Source: an uncultured Prevotellaceae bacterium (GTDB taxonomy: Bacteria > Bacteroidota > Bacteroidia > Bacteroidales > Bacteroidaceae). Taken from it: a DNA stretch of 64,000 bases. The translations under genes and the position numbers were made by a program. Positions 39,918 through 49,122 of this stretch are shown one piece after another; the first letter of the stretch is position 1, and each line of letters begins with the position of its first letter. Location: assembly GCA_902776475.1 (NCBI GenBank), contig CACYQD010000004.1, forward strand, positions 186,001 through 250,000, in the 5' to 3' direction. The notes beneath the pieces were generated by a model. The model ran no database searches and had not been told where the DNA came from. It saw nothing but the letters and a program-made list of their open reading frames with translations.

Positions 39918-41318
39918 ATGAAAAAGAGAATTCTGCTTTGTTTATATGTCCTATTTTGCATGGCGGCCAGTGCAGAGGTGGTGCTGCCGAAAATGTTTTC
40001 CGACGGGATGGTCCTGCAGCGTGAGACACAGGCCAACCTATGGGGGAAAGCCCGCAAGAACAGCACAGTGAAAATCACCACCTCCTGGAATCAAAAAACT
40101 TATACGGCGAAAACTGACCGGGACGGTCGTTGGAAGCAAGCCATCGCCACGCCTGAAGCCGGCGGCCCCTACTCCATCATTTTCGATGACGGAGAGAAAA
40201 CCGTGCTCCAAGACATTCTCATCGGTGAGGTGTGGATTTGCAGCGGACAGAGCAACATGGAGATGCAGATGAAGGGATTCAAGGCGCAACCCGTCGAGGG
40301 AGCCATCGGCGACTGCCTGCACAGCCGCGATCTGCAGTTGCGGATGTTCACGGTGAAGCGCAACAGCCAGTTTGCCCCTGTTGACACCGTCAGCGGCAGT
40401 TGGATGGACGCTACCCCTCTCCACGTGCGGGATTTCAGCGCCACAGCCTACTATTTCGGTCGTGAACTGCGCCAGGTGCTCGATATCCCCGTCGGACTGA
40501 TCGTCGCCTCCTGGGGCGGTTCGGCCTGTGAGGCCTGGATGACCGCCGAATGGCTCCGTGCCTTCCCCGATGCAAAGATTCCCCAATCGGCAACAGACAT
40601 CAAGTCACAGAACCGCACGCCCACCGTGCTCTACAACGGGATGCTCCACCCCCTTATCGGCTATACGATGCGCGGCGTCATCTGGTATCAGGGTGAGGAC
40701 AACGTGCCCCGCTACGCCACCTACGCCGATATGCTCAGCACGATGATCCGGGGATGGCGCACAGAGTGGCAACAAGGAGACTTCCCCTTCTATTATTGTC
40801 AGATCGCCCCCTACGACTACAGTCTGATCGACTGGGATGTCAACAGCGCCCTACTGCGTGAGCAACAGGCTAAGGTGGAACGGAAAGTCGAAAACTGCGC
40901 GATGGCCGTGTTGATGGACGCCGGACTGGAATACGGCATTCATCCCCGCAAGAAACGACAGGCAGGCGAGCGTCTGGCTTATCTGGCTTTGGGCAAGACC
41001 TACGGTGTCGGAGGCATCCCCGAGTTTGCCCGGTACGAAGGTGTGGAATTCAAGGGTGACACCGCTGTCGTGCGTTTTGACCGTTCGAAGGAATGGGTCT
41101 ATTTCGACAAGGGAACGACGAGTGAACTGTTTGAAATTGCCGGTGCTGACCGGGTGTTCCATCCTGCCCAAGCCTGGATTGAACGCAACCGGGTGTATCT
41201 GCGCAGCGACCAGGTGAAAGAACCCGTGGCCGTGAGGTACGCCTTCCGCAACTGGGCCGACGGTGATCTCTTCTGCGACGGTCTTCCCATCAGCAGTTTC
41301 AGAAGTGACGAATGGTAA
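39918..41318 (+). CDS. Sialate O-acetylesterase-like SGNH esterase
   Basis: A TTG start at 39912 is possible, but the ATG at 39918 gives the signal peptide MKKRILLCLYVLFCMAASA (466 residues). The beta-domain at ~20-95 (LPKMFSDGMVLQRE) is typical of this family. The SGNH blocks are visible: CSGQSNMEMQ (catalytic Ser), IVASWGGSACEAW (Gly block), VIWYQGEDN (Asn block) and GIHPRKKRQAGERL (catalytic His). In pectin loci such proteins remove O-acetyl groups from side-chain sugars such as aceric acid or methyl-fucose; sialic acid is unlikely as the substrate here. The downstream DUF5703 gene starts at or just after its stop. Confidence 0.85.
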   Translation: MKKRILLCLYVLFCMAASAEVVLPKMFSDGMVLQRETQANLWGKARKNSTVKITTSWNQKTYTAKTDRDGRWKQAIATPEAGGPYSIIFDDGEKTVLQDILIGEVWICSGQSNMEMQMKGFKAQPVEGAIGDCLHSRDLQLRMFTVKRNSQFAPVDTVSGSWMDATPLHVRDFSATAYYFGRELRQVLDIPVGLIVASWGGSACEAWMTAEWLRAFPDAKIPQSATDIKSQNRTPTVLYNGMLHPLIGYTMRGVIWYQGEDNVPRYATYADMLSTMIRGWRTEWQQGDFPFYYCQIAPYDYSLIDWDVNSALLREQQAKVERKVENCAMAVLMDAGLEYGIHPRKKRQAGERLAYLALGKTYGVGGIPEFARYEGVEFKGDTAVVRFDRSKEWVYFDKGTTSELFEIAGADRVFHPAQAWIERNRVYLRSDQVKEPVAVRYAFRNWADGDLFCDGLPISSFRSDEW

Positions 41319-41332
41319 AAGACTCCAAGCCT

Positions 41333-43540
41333 ATGAAGCGAGCAGCGAGACTATTGATCCTCCTTTGGTGGTTGCCGATGGCATTATCAGCAGGCGACTA
41401 TGTGCCCAGCGACTACGTATGGACCACACCGAGCCGCAACTCCAGCGAGTCGATGCCCTGTGGTGGCCATGACATCGGCATGAACATCTGGGTGGAGGAC
41501 GGCGACATCCTGATGTATGTCTCGCAAAGCGGTTGGTTTGACGAGAACAACACCCTCCTGAAGGCCGGTCGCTGGCGCCTGCATCTCGATGGCGACCCAT
41601 TGGGTAATGGTGATTTCCGTCAGACCCTTCACCTCGACCAGGGGCATGTCACCATCAGCGATGGCGGCACAGAGGTGACAATATGGGCTGATGTCTTTCA
41701 TCCCACCGTCTTTCTGGATATCAGCACCCGCCAGAAGACACAGGCCATGCTCAGTTATGAGAGTTGGCGCTACAAGGATCGTCCGCTCACCAAGGCCGAA
41801 TGTCAGCAATCATCGTGGAAATGGTTGATTGCCAAGGATTGCATCACCCATGCCGACCAGATAGAAGTCAAGGACCAGGCCTTGTCCGTCACCCATCGCA
41901 ACGAGGCCCAAACCGTATTTGACTATACGGTATCCTATGAACACCTCGATGCCATCAAGGACAGCCTCTATAATCCCCTGGGTGGCAGGACCATGTCCCT
42001 GAAGATGAAGGCCGACGGTTTCCGTTTCACAGATACAAACGACGGGCGATATGCCTCGACCGACTACCGGTCATGGAATTTCCGAAACAACGGTTTACGT
42101 CATGCCGTTGTGAAAATCACCCTCGACAACGGAGAAAGCCAGTCAACCGAAGCGCCACGGAATGCCACCGCCTCGAAAAAACGCTCATCCCGCTGGTGGC
42201 ACGCCTTCTGGCAACGCAGTTGGATACAGACCGGCTCTTCCGATGCCGATGTCCAGCGCATCGTCCGCAATTACGAATTGATGCGTTACCTGCTTGGTTG
42301 CAACGCCTACGGCCAGTGGCCCTCGAAATTCAATGGAGGCTTGTTCACCTTCGACCCTGTCCATGCGGAATCACCTGCTGCCGACAGTACTCCCGCCAAC
42401 CCCTTCACCCCCGACTACCGCAAATGGGGCGGCGGTACGATGACCGCCCAGAACCAGCGTCTTTTGTACTGGCCCATGCTGAAGAGCGGCGACACCGACA
42501 TGCTGGCCTCGCAACTCGACACCTATCTCCGATTGCTCCCCACTGCAGTCGCCCGCACACGTCATTACTGGGGACATGGGGGAGCCTGTTTCACCGAACA
42601 ATTAGAGAATTTCGGCCTGCCCAACCCGGCCGAATACGGCAAACACCCAGAGGGCAGCGACTACGGCATGGAGCGCAACGCCTGGCTCGAATATGAATGG
42701 GACACGGCGCTCGAATTCTGCATGATGGCCATACTGGCAGAAGACTACGACAACGACAGTCTGAAATACCACAAATACGAGCCATTGACAACCGAATGTC
42801 TGCGTTTCTTCGATGAGCATTACCAATATCTGGCGAAAAAAACAGGATCCAAAGCCCTCACCGACAGTGGTAAGCTCATCATCTACCCCGGATCGGGTTG
42901 CGAGACCTACAAGATGGCCTATAATCCGTCGAGTACCATCGCCGCTCTGCACGCTGTCGCATCCCATTTTTCCGGTTCTCCCCTCCCCTTCGAGCGCATC
43001 CCCTACATTCCTTTGCATACGATTGAGGGTGACACCTGCATTGCTCCTGCCGTGGTCTGGGCGCGCATCCAGAATACGGAGACGCCCCAGCTTTATCCCG
43101 TTTTCCCATGGCGGATATACGGTATGGGGCGTGACCATCTCGACATCGCCCGAAACACCTATTGGAAAGACCCTCATGCCCTTGCCATGCGCAGCAGCAA
43201 GGGATGGAAACAAGACAACATCTGGGCAGCATGCTTAGGACTCACTGAGGAGGCGCGAAGGCTCACCAATGAAAAATTCTCCGACGGTCCCTATCGTTTC
43301 CCCGCTTTTTGGGAACCAGGCTTCGACTGGGCTCCCGACCTCAACCGCGGCGGTTCTGCCATGATCGGCCTGCAGGAAATGCTTTTACAGGAGACGCCCG
43401 ACGGAGAATTGCTGTTGTTCCCCGCATGGCCAAAAGAATGGGATATCCGCTTCCGTCTCCACGCCAGTCGTGGGCGAACGGTGGAAGCGTCCCTCACCAA
43501 TGGCATCATCACCAAGCACATCACAGGACACACGCCCTAA
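41333..43540 (+). CDS. DUF5703-family putative glycosidase (GH95-like architecture)
   Basis: An ATG at 41312 overlaps the esterase by 7 bases; the ATG at 41333 gives a cleaner signal peptide (MKRAARLLILLWWLPMALSA) and 735 residues. The N-terminal domain has the DUF5703 signature SRNSSESMPCGGHDIGMNIW and WFDENNTLLKAGRWRL. An (alpha/alpha)6-type region follows (~285-640) with NAYGQWPSKFNGGLFTF and a C-terminal beta domain. The layout resembles GH95 fucosidases/L-galactosidases, but catalytic activity has not been assigned from sequence. Its pairing with an acetylesterase and PL1 supports a debranching role on pectin. Confidence 0.7.
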   Translation: MKRAARLLILLWWLPMALSAGDYVPSDYVWTTPSRNSSESMPCGGHDIGMNIWVEDGDILMYVSQSGWFDENNTLLKAGRWRLHLDGDPLGNGDFRQTLHLDQGHVTISDGGTEVTIWADVFHPTVFLDISTRQKTQAMLSYESWRYKDRPLTKAECQQSSWKWLIAKDCITHADQIEVKDQALSVTHRNEAQTVFDYTVSYEHLDAIKDSLYNPLGGRTMSLKMKADGFRFTDTNDGRYASTDYRSWNFRNNGLRHAVVKITLDNGESQSTEAPRNATASKKRSSRWWHAFWQRSWIQTGSSDADVQRIVRNYELMRYLLGCNAYGQWPSKFNGGLFTFDPVHAESPAADSTPANPFTPDYRKWGGGTMTAQNQRLLYWPMLKSGDTDMLASQLDTYLRLLPTAVARTRHYWGHGGACFTEQLENFGLPNPAEYGKHPEGSDYGMERNAWLEYEWDTALEFCMMAILAEDYDNDSLKYHKYEPLTTECLRFFDEHYQYLAKKTGSKALTDSGKLIIYPGSGCETYKMAYNPSSTIAALHAVASHFSGSPLPFERIPYIPLHTIEGDTCIAPAVVWARIQNTETPQLYPVFPWRIYGMGRDHLDIARNTYWKDPHALAMRSSKGWKQDNIWAACLGLTEEARRLTNEKFSDGPYRFPAFWEPGFDWAPDLNRGGSAMIGLQEMLLQETPDGELLLFPAWPKEWDIRFRLHASRGRTVEASLTNGIITKHITGHTP

Positions 43541-43565
43541 TATCGTGTAGGAACCATAAATAAAA

Positions 43566-43601
43566 ACGCCCTGAAAGGGCACACCAACCATAGCCCAGGG
43601 G
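43566..43601. repeat. Possible dispersed repeat fragment (GCCCTGAAAGGGC type)
   Basis: GCCCT-GAA-AGGGC hairpin followed by ATAGCCCAGGGG resembles a short intergenic element I recall from several Bacteroidetes genomes. Only one copy is present in this window. Confidence 0.35.
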
Positions 43602-43621
43602 TGTGGAATGGTGAATTGTGT

Positions 43622-43648
43622 CGATGAAAAAATGAGTACTTTTCATCG
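43622..43648. promoter_or_regulatory. Inverted repeat upstream of the PL1 gene
   Basis: CGATGAAAA and TTTTCATCG form perfect 9-bp arms around a 9-base spacer, ending 37 bases before the PL1 ATG at 43686. No exact TAnnTTTG box follows; TATATTGA near 43663 is the closest. It could be an operator or a leader hairpin. Confidence 0.4.
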
Positions 43649-43685
43649 TTTCAACGTCATTTATATTGAACAAACTCACTTGAAA

Positions 43686-46331
43686 ATGAAGAGACTTCTC
43701 TACTTATTACTATTGATGTGCTGTGCCCTCCATGTTGTGGGACAGAAAATAGACTTCAACAAAGGCGGACGACCTGAAAGCGAAGGACTGGAAGAAGGCT
43801 ACAGTCCTTGGATTGTGGGAGAGACCACCTCTGCCACGGAGACCTTCGACGGAGTGACCATCACACTGTCGTGCGACCCTGCCTACGAAGGAGAGACCGT
43901 GATGTCGAACTACTGGAAACAAGGCGTGACCAATGGCGCGAAACTGGTGGGCGATGCCGTCATTGCCTACAAGAATGACCATGGCAATATCACGAGCGGG
44001 GCTGTCAAACTGGATGTGACCATCAGCGGACTGTCGGCCGGAGGCCATTCCCTGCAAGCCTTCCATAACAACATCGATGGTTTCGATGCCCCTCCATTGG
44101 AGGTGTATGTCAACGGGGTGAAACAACTCACTGGCGTGGAACAGACCAACCGCCAGACCACGGCCTCTGCCAGCGGCAAATCATTTGTGGAATTCAATGT
44201 CGCTGATGGCGAGACCGTCACCGTGTCCTATGTCACCACACCCACCGCTGGCGTGAGTTACGGCACCACCACCGTCACCATCAACGCCTTGGTTTTCAAC
44301 GAAGCCGACAACACCAAGGTTGCCCTTGACCCCTACCCCGCCAAAGGCGATCTCCACGCAGATGCAGACGAAGGCAGCATCGCCCTGCGATGGCTTGCCG
44401 CTGAGAGTGCCGTGAGGCATCACGTCTTCTTCGGTCTGTCAGAAGAAACACTGTCGGAAGTCGGCGTGACCAGCGACGCCACCTATACCGTGAGCGGACT
44501 CGACAACCACCACTTGTATTATTGGCGTGTGGACGAAGAAGATGCGTCAGGACAGACCCATCAAGGTGAGACCTGGACCTTCCGTCCCCGCCACCCCGCC
44601 TTCCCCGGAGCCGAGGGGTATGGCCGGTTTGCCACTGGCGGCAGAGACGGCATCGTCTATCATGTCACCTCCCTTGACGATGATGCCAACGACCCACAGC
44701 CCGGCACCTTCCGATATGGCGTGACCCGCCTGTCCGGTCCCCGCACCATCGTTTTCGACGTGGCCGGCACCATCCATCTGAAAGCCCGTCTCTCCATCTC
44801 CGATCCGTTTATCACCATCGCAGGCCAGACCGCCCCAGGCAATGGCGTGCTTTTCCGGGGATCAGCAATCGGCATCAACCATGAGAGCATCATGCGTTTC
44901 GTCCGCCTGTATCTTGGCGGCGGTGACGACTGGGACGGAAGCAGTCCCAATCCCCATACCTCCGATGGTATCGGAGCAGCAGGAGCCAACCACACCATCC
45001 TCGACCATTGTTCCATCGCCTGGACCATCGACGAAGGTTTTTCCAGCCGCAATGCGAAGAACCTGACCCTGCAGCGCACCATGATCTCAGAGGCCCTCAA
45101 CTACTGCGGTCACAGCCACTATGCTGAGGAAGGCCAGTTGGTGAGCCATGGTTATGCCGCCACCATCGGCGCCGGACAGGCAGAAGGCACCGTCGGTTCG
45201 TTCCACCACAACCTACTGGCCCACAATGAAGGCCGCAACTGGAGCATCTCCGGCGGACTCGACGGAGGAGGCTTTTACGACGGTCATCACGACATCTTCA
45301 ACAATGTGGTCTACAACTGGGGCGGACGAGCCAGTGACGGCGGCACCCATGAATTGAACTTCGTGGCCAACTACTACAAGAAAGGCCCCGCCACCTCGCA
45401 GAACTATCTCCTCCGGCATCAGTTTGAAGGCACAGGAAAGGGGACCCAATCCGCCTACGTGAGCGGCAATATCCGTGAGGAACTCAATGGCAAACTCACC
45501 GCAGACAAGGAAGGTGTCACCTACCGTTATGACCTCTCCAACGGACAGGAACTCACCTGGGAGCCGTGGGCCAACCAGCCCTTCTTCCCCTCCTACGCCA
45601 CGATAGAGACCGCCGAGGCTGCCTTCAAGAACGTGCTCTCCGACGTGGGCTGCAACATGCCGGTACTCACCAACCACGACCAGCGCATGGTGAGCGAGGC
45701 CCTCAACGGCACCACATCCACCACCGGCTACTACACCAAGAAGCGCGGACTCATCGACCGGGAGAAAGACGCCGAGGGATTCGAGGGACTCAACATCGTG
45801 GAAGGCACCCGCGATGCCGATTGGGACACCGACCAAGACGGCATACCCAACTGGTTTGAGGCCCTTGCAGGAACCGATGCCGCTACGCCCAACAACAACG
45901 CCGACAATGACGGCGACGGTTACACCGACCTGGAAGATTATCTCAACTGGATCGCCGTGCCCAACTTCCAGATTGAGCAACCGCAGGAAATCGTGCTCAG
46001 CGACTATTTCGCCGGTTACCGATCACCCTCCTTCACCATCACCAATACAGCCAGCGGAGTGAACGCCACTATCGGCGAAGGCAAATTGACCGTCAGTCCC
46101 GATGCCACAGCCCCCAGGATGTTCACCATCAACGTGAAGGCAGAAGAGGGAGGCATCCATCTGACCAGGGAATTCCACTTCAGTTATGCCAAGGGCACCG
46201 ATCACATCCAGATCACACCCCAAGACGACATCTCATCCGACAACGGCTACTATGACCTCACGGGCCGCCGCATCGCATCGCCCCGTCATGGGCTCTATAT
46301 CCACAACCATCAGAAAACCATCATCCCCTAA
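43686..46331 (+). CDS. PL1-family pectate lyase, multidomain
   Basis: The frame is open from 43608, but the ATG at 43686 starts the signal peptide MKRLLYLLLLMCCALHVVGQ (881 residues). Residues ~25-225 are a beta-sandwich, likely a binding module, and ~230-305 a fibronectin III-like domain. The PL1 beta-helix begins at PAFPGAEGYGRFATGGRDG and carries TILDHCSIAWTIDEGFS, where the DHCS motif is typical of the family. An EF-hand-like stretch (DTDQDGIPNWFEALAGTD) follows, and the end GYYDLTGRRIASPRHGLYI resembles C-terminal tails common on secreted Prevotella proteins. PL1 cleaves polygalacturonan by beta-elimination, so it could open the pectin backbone. Confidence 0.88.
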   Translation: MKRLLYLLLLMCCALHVVGQKIDFNKGGRPESEGLEEGYSPWIVGETTSATETFDGVTITLSCDPAYEGETVMSNYWKQGVTNGAKLVGDAVIAYKNDHGNITSGAVKLDVTISGLSAGGHSLQAFHNNIDGFDAPPLEVYVNGVKQLTGVEQTNRQTTASASGKSFVEFNVADGETVTVSYVTTPTAGVSYGTTTVTINALVFNEADNTKVALDPYPAKGDLHADADEGSIALRWLAAESAVRHHVFFGLSEETLSEVGVTSDATYTVSGLDNHHLYYWRVDEEDASGQTHQGETWTFRPRHPAFPGAEGYGRFATGGRDGIVYHVTSLDDDANDPQPGTFRYGVTRLSGPRTIVFDVAGTIHLKARLSISDPFITIAGQTAPGNGVLFRGSAIGINHESIMRFVRLYLGGGDDWDGSSPNPHTSDGIGAAGANHTILDHCSIAWTIDEGFSSRNAKNLTLQRTMISEALNYCGHSHYAEEGQLVSHGYAATIGAGQAEGTVGSFHHNLLAHNEGRNWSISGGLDGGGFYDGHHDIFNNVVYNWGGRASDGGTHELNFVANYYKKGPATSQNYLLRHQFEGTGKGTQSAYVSGNIREELNGKLTADKEGVTYRYDLSNGQELTWEPWANQPFFPSYATIETAEAAFKNVLSDVGCNMPVLTNHDQRMVSEALNGTTSTTGYYTKKRGLIDREKDAEGFEGLNIVEGTRDADWDTDQDGIPNWFEALAGTDAATPNNNADNDGDGYTDLEDYLNWIAVPNFQIEQPQEIVLSDYFAGYRSPSFTITNTASGVNATIGEGKLTVSPDATAPRMFTINVKAEEGGIHLTREFHFSYAKGTDHIQITPQDDISSDNGYYDLTGRRIASPRHGLYIHNHQKTIIP

Positions 46332-46343
46332 ATCCATATCTGC

Positions 46344-47714
46344 ATGAGAGAAAAAGCCATGAACCAGAAACTCATTGTCAGACCCATCGTGGGTTGTCTG
46401 ACCCACACCCACTTCTGGGAAGGTCCGTGCCGCGCCGGCTACGCCAAGGACATGACACCTGAGGCAGAGTGTGCAGCCGCCACCGCCGCTTTTGAAGCGG
46501 CGAAGGACGTTTTGAGCAAGGTCACACCCGAGATACAACTGTTGCCTGCCATCGATGCCCGTTACGACGAAAGTTTCGTCGTGAGCCGCGACATCTACTC
46601 CCAGATCGAGGAGCGGCTCGACGAGGTGGATTTCTTCCTTTGCATGAACTGGCGCATCCCCAAGTTGGAGCGCTACCGCAAGCCCGTCGTCATCCTGCAG
46701 AACGGCAACGAAGGCATCGACTTCGCCGCCTACTGCCGTTCGATCGGTGTGGAGGCCTATGTCTGCATGGACCTGCTTGACCTCAACGAGATCGCCCACG
46801 CCCTCTGGGTGCGCAAAGTCGTGGCAAACACCCGCGCCCTCGTGCTCACCCACGGCAGCATGCCCACTTTTGGACTGCAAAGCGTCATCCGCGACCCCGA
46901 GCTCATCCGTCAGCGTTACGGCATGGAGATTGTGAAGCTTCCCTTCCGTGACATTTTCAAGTATATGGACGAGGTGACCGATGATGAAGCCCGTCCCATC
47001 GCCGAGCGACTGATGGAAGGAGCGATGGAAGTCAAGGTCAGGAGAGACTGGTTCATCAACGACATCAAATACTACCTGGCGGCCAAGAAGATGATGGAGG
47101 TCTATGACTGCAATGCCTTCAGCACTGCCTGCCATGAGCTCTGCACGAGCGAGATACCCCAGGAGAGGAAGTTCACCCCCTGCGTCTGCCACTCGCTGTT
47201 GAAAGACGAAGGTTACCCGAGCGGTTGCGAGGAAGACCTCAATGCCCTGTTGGCGATGACCATCATGCAGGCCGCCGCCATGCGACCCGCCTTCATGGGC
47301 AACCCCAACATGGAGACCGACGACCTGCTCCGCATCCACCATGCCGTGCCCGCCCTCTGCATGAACGGCTACGGGTCGAAGCCCCTGCAGTATAAGCTCT
47401 GGGCCTTCACAGGCCAGGGTTTCGGTGGCAAACTGCAAGTGGATTTTACGGAGAACGCCGACCGCTATGTCACCCTGGGCCGTTTCAACCCGCTGGCTGA
47501 CACCCTCAGCCTCAAGTGCGGCGAGGTGCTGAAGTCAGAGTTTGACATGGTGTATTGTTCCCCCTATTATTATATCAAGATGAACGACGCCCGTGGTTTC
47601 ATGCACCAACTGGCCGGTTTCGGTCACCATCAGGTACTCATCTTCGGCGACTACACCAAGATGCTGCACCAGATCGGTGAGGTCATGGGCTTCAATGTGA
47701 TGGAACATCGATGA
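46344..47714 (+). CDS. L-fucose/L-arabinose isomerase-family protein, cysteine-rich
   Basis: The 456-residue cytoplasmic protein resembles the L-fucose isomerase-related family, with PCVCHSLLKDEGYPSGCEEDLNA and FMGNPNMETDDLLRIHHA in the C-terminal half. Family members are metal-dependent ketol isomerases of fucose, arabinose or similar sugars. At least 15 cysteines are present, which is high. Met6 (46359) is an alternative start. It follows PL1 by 12 bases and overlaps the next gene by four bases (ATGA). In a pectin locus it may process a rare deoxy or 6-carbon sugar; the substrate cannot be read from sequence. Confidence 0.7.
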   Translation: MREKAMNQKLIVRPIVGCLTHTHFWEGPCRAGYAKDMTPEAECAAATAAFEAAKDVLSKVTPEIQLLPAIDARYDESFVVSRDIYSQIEERLDEVDFFLCMNWRIPKLERYRKPVVILQNGNEGIDFAAYCRSIGVEAYVCMDLLDLNEIAHALWVRKVVANTRALVLTHGSMPTFGLQSVIRDPELIRQRYGMEIVKLPFRDIFKYMDEVTDDEARPIAERLMEGAMEVKVRRDWFINDIKYYLAAKKMMEVYDCNAFSTACHELCTSEIPQERKFTPCVCHSLLKDEGYPSGCEEDLNALLAMTIMQAAAMRPAFMGNPNMETDDLLRIHHAVPALCMNGYGSKPLQYKLWAFTGQGFGGKLQVDFTENADRYVTLGRFNPLADTLSLKCGEVLKSEFDMVYCSPYYYIKMNDARGFMHQLAGFGHHQVLIFGDYTKMLHQIGEVMGFNVMEHR

Positions 47715-48838
47715 TCTACCTGAACAACGCCGCCACCAGCTATCCCAAGCCTCCGTCGGTGATCTCCGCCGTCGCCGACACCCTGCGCGACATGCCCGAC
47801 AGCAGCCTGCGGAGTTCACGGCCGACAGGTCCAGACCTCCTCACGGCAGTCAGGCAGCGGTTGGGCCAGCTGTTCCACATCGCCGACCATGAGCGTATTT
47901 TCATGGCCAGCGGAGCGACTGATGCCATCAACCGCATCATCGGTGGACTGTGTCTCAGTCAAGTCATCGTCACCAACGACAATCACAACAGCGTGCTCCG
48001 TCCGCTCTACAATCAGGAAATACCCTGCAACCTCACCCTTCTCCCGACGGGCGGCCAATCCCTCAGCAGCGAAGCCCTCCAAGACATCAGCGTGCCTGTC
48101 CACACCGAAGGACACACGCTATTGATCCTCCCCCACTGTTCGAATGTGACTGGAGCCATCCACGACGTGGCCACCCTCTGCCAGAAAGCCCACGAGAAAG
48201 GGATGCTGGTGATGGTGGATGCCTCGCAGAGTGCTGGCTGCATCCCCATCGACGTCGACGGCTGGGGCGTTGACATCCTCGTCTTCACCGGTCACAAATC
48301 CCTCCTCGGGCCACAAGGCACCGGCGGCTACTACGTCAACAGCAGCATACGGCTCCGCCCCACCCTTTTCGGAGGCACCGGCAGCCGAAGCGACATCATC
48401 AGTTATCCAGACGGAGCCTGGGAATATGAGCCAGGCACCCCCAACCTGCCCGGGATTGCCGGTCTGAAAGCTGGCATAGACTACGTATTGGAACGCGGAG
48501 TGGAGAAGATTTTCCAGCAGGGTCAGCAACAAACCGACTGGTTGATCCAACAGATGCGCACCATCCCCAAGGTCAGGCTCCACAGTCAGGGCGGAACATC
48601 CCAAGGACCCGTCATCAGTCTCACGATAGAGGGTCTGCGCCCCTCCGACGCTGGTTACATCCTGCTCAACAGTTACGGCATCGTGGTCCGCACCGGTCTG
48701 CAATGCTCCCCCCTCATCCACCGGGAACTGGACACCCATCCCGACGGCACTTTGCGTGTCAGCCTCTCCTGTCACACCACTAAGGACGACCTCCAGGCAC
48801 TGGTCGATGCCCTCCACGATATCAGCGACAGCCTATGA
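47711..48838 (+). CDS. Cysteine desulfurase-family PLP enzyme (class V aminotransferase fold)
   Basis: The 375-residue protein has the fold-type I features of the NifS/CsdA group: MIYLNNAATSYPKP at the start, DASQSAG near 170, PLP Lys196 in TGHKSLLGPQG, and catalytic-type Cys332 in VRTGLQCSPLIHR. It most resembles the EF2568-like subgroup, which I recall as linked to selenium or sulfur handling. Such enzymes take S (or Se) from Cys/Sec. It overlaps the isomerase upstream and the small protein downstream by four bases each, so it is a fixed member of this carbohydrate operon. Why a desulfurase is here is unknown. Confidence 0.8.
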   Translation: MIYLNNAATSYPKPPSVISAVADTLRDMPDSSLRSSRPTGPDLLTAVRQRLGQLFHIADHERIFMASGATDAINRIIGGLCLSQVIVTNDNHNSVLRPLYNQEIPCNLTLLPTGGQSLSSEALQDISVPVHTEGHTLLILPHCSNVTGAIHDVATLCQKAHEKGMLVMVDASQSAGCIPIDVDGWGVDILVFTGHKSLLGPQGTGGYYVNSSIRLRPTLFGGTGSRSDIISYPDGAWEYEPGTPNLPGIAGLKAGIDYVLERGVEKIFQQGQQQTDWLIQQMRTIPKVRLHSQGGTSQGPVISLTIEGLRPSDAGYILLNSYGIVVRTGLQCSPLIHRELDTHPDGTLRVSLSCHTTKDDLQALVDALHDISDSL

Positions 48839-49122
48839 GAATCACCGCCATCACCCCCTCTCCCGAACCCTGTGTGGAAGCCGGTTGGCATGCCTCGCAG
48901 TATCATCTCGACGGCAAGGTGACCCGTGATTTCGTCTTCACTCTCCGTCCATTAGGCAGTCTGTTGCTGCTTGACCAGTTGCGCCAGCCTTTCTTCAAGA
49001 TCGAGAATCACCACTACATGGTCAAGGGACTGTTGGGCGACACCAGTATCCGCATCGCCGTACACCGCGACCACGAAGACCAGCTCCCTTTTATATTGAA
49101 ATACCTCCAAGCCTATGAATAG
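48835..49122 (+). CDS. Small uncharacterised protein coupled to the desulfurase
   Basis: The 95-residue protein starts MRITAITPSPEPCVEAGWHA and shows alternating strands and helices (VTRDFVFTLRPLGSLLLLDQ, IRIAVHRDHEDQLPFILKYL), suggesting a small alpha/beta fold. A single Cys (Cys13) lies near the N-terminus. I do not recognise the family; it does not fit the DUF3343 Se/S-carrier pattern that often accompanies such desulfurases. Four-base overlap with the desulfurase and eight-base overlap with the GH141-like gene make a stable partnership likely. It has no signal peptide. Confidence 0.65.
   Translation: MRITAITPSPEPCVEAGWHASQYHLDGKVTRDFVFTLRPLGSLLLLDQLRQPFFKIENHHYMVKGLLGDTSIRIAVHRDHEDQLPFILKYLQAYE

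Noticed and set aside
48835..49122. DUF3343 selenium/sulfur carrier
   Set aside because: Position after a desulfurase suggested it, but the sequence lacks the expected pattern, so it is left as an unknown protein.
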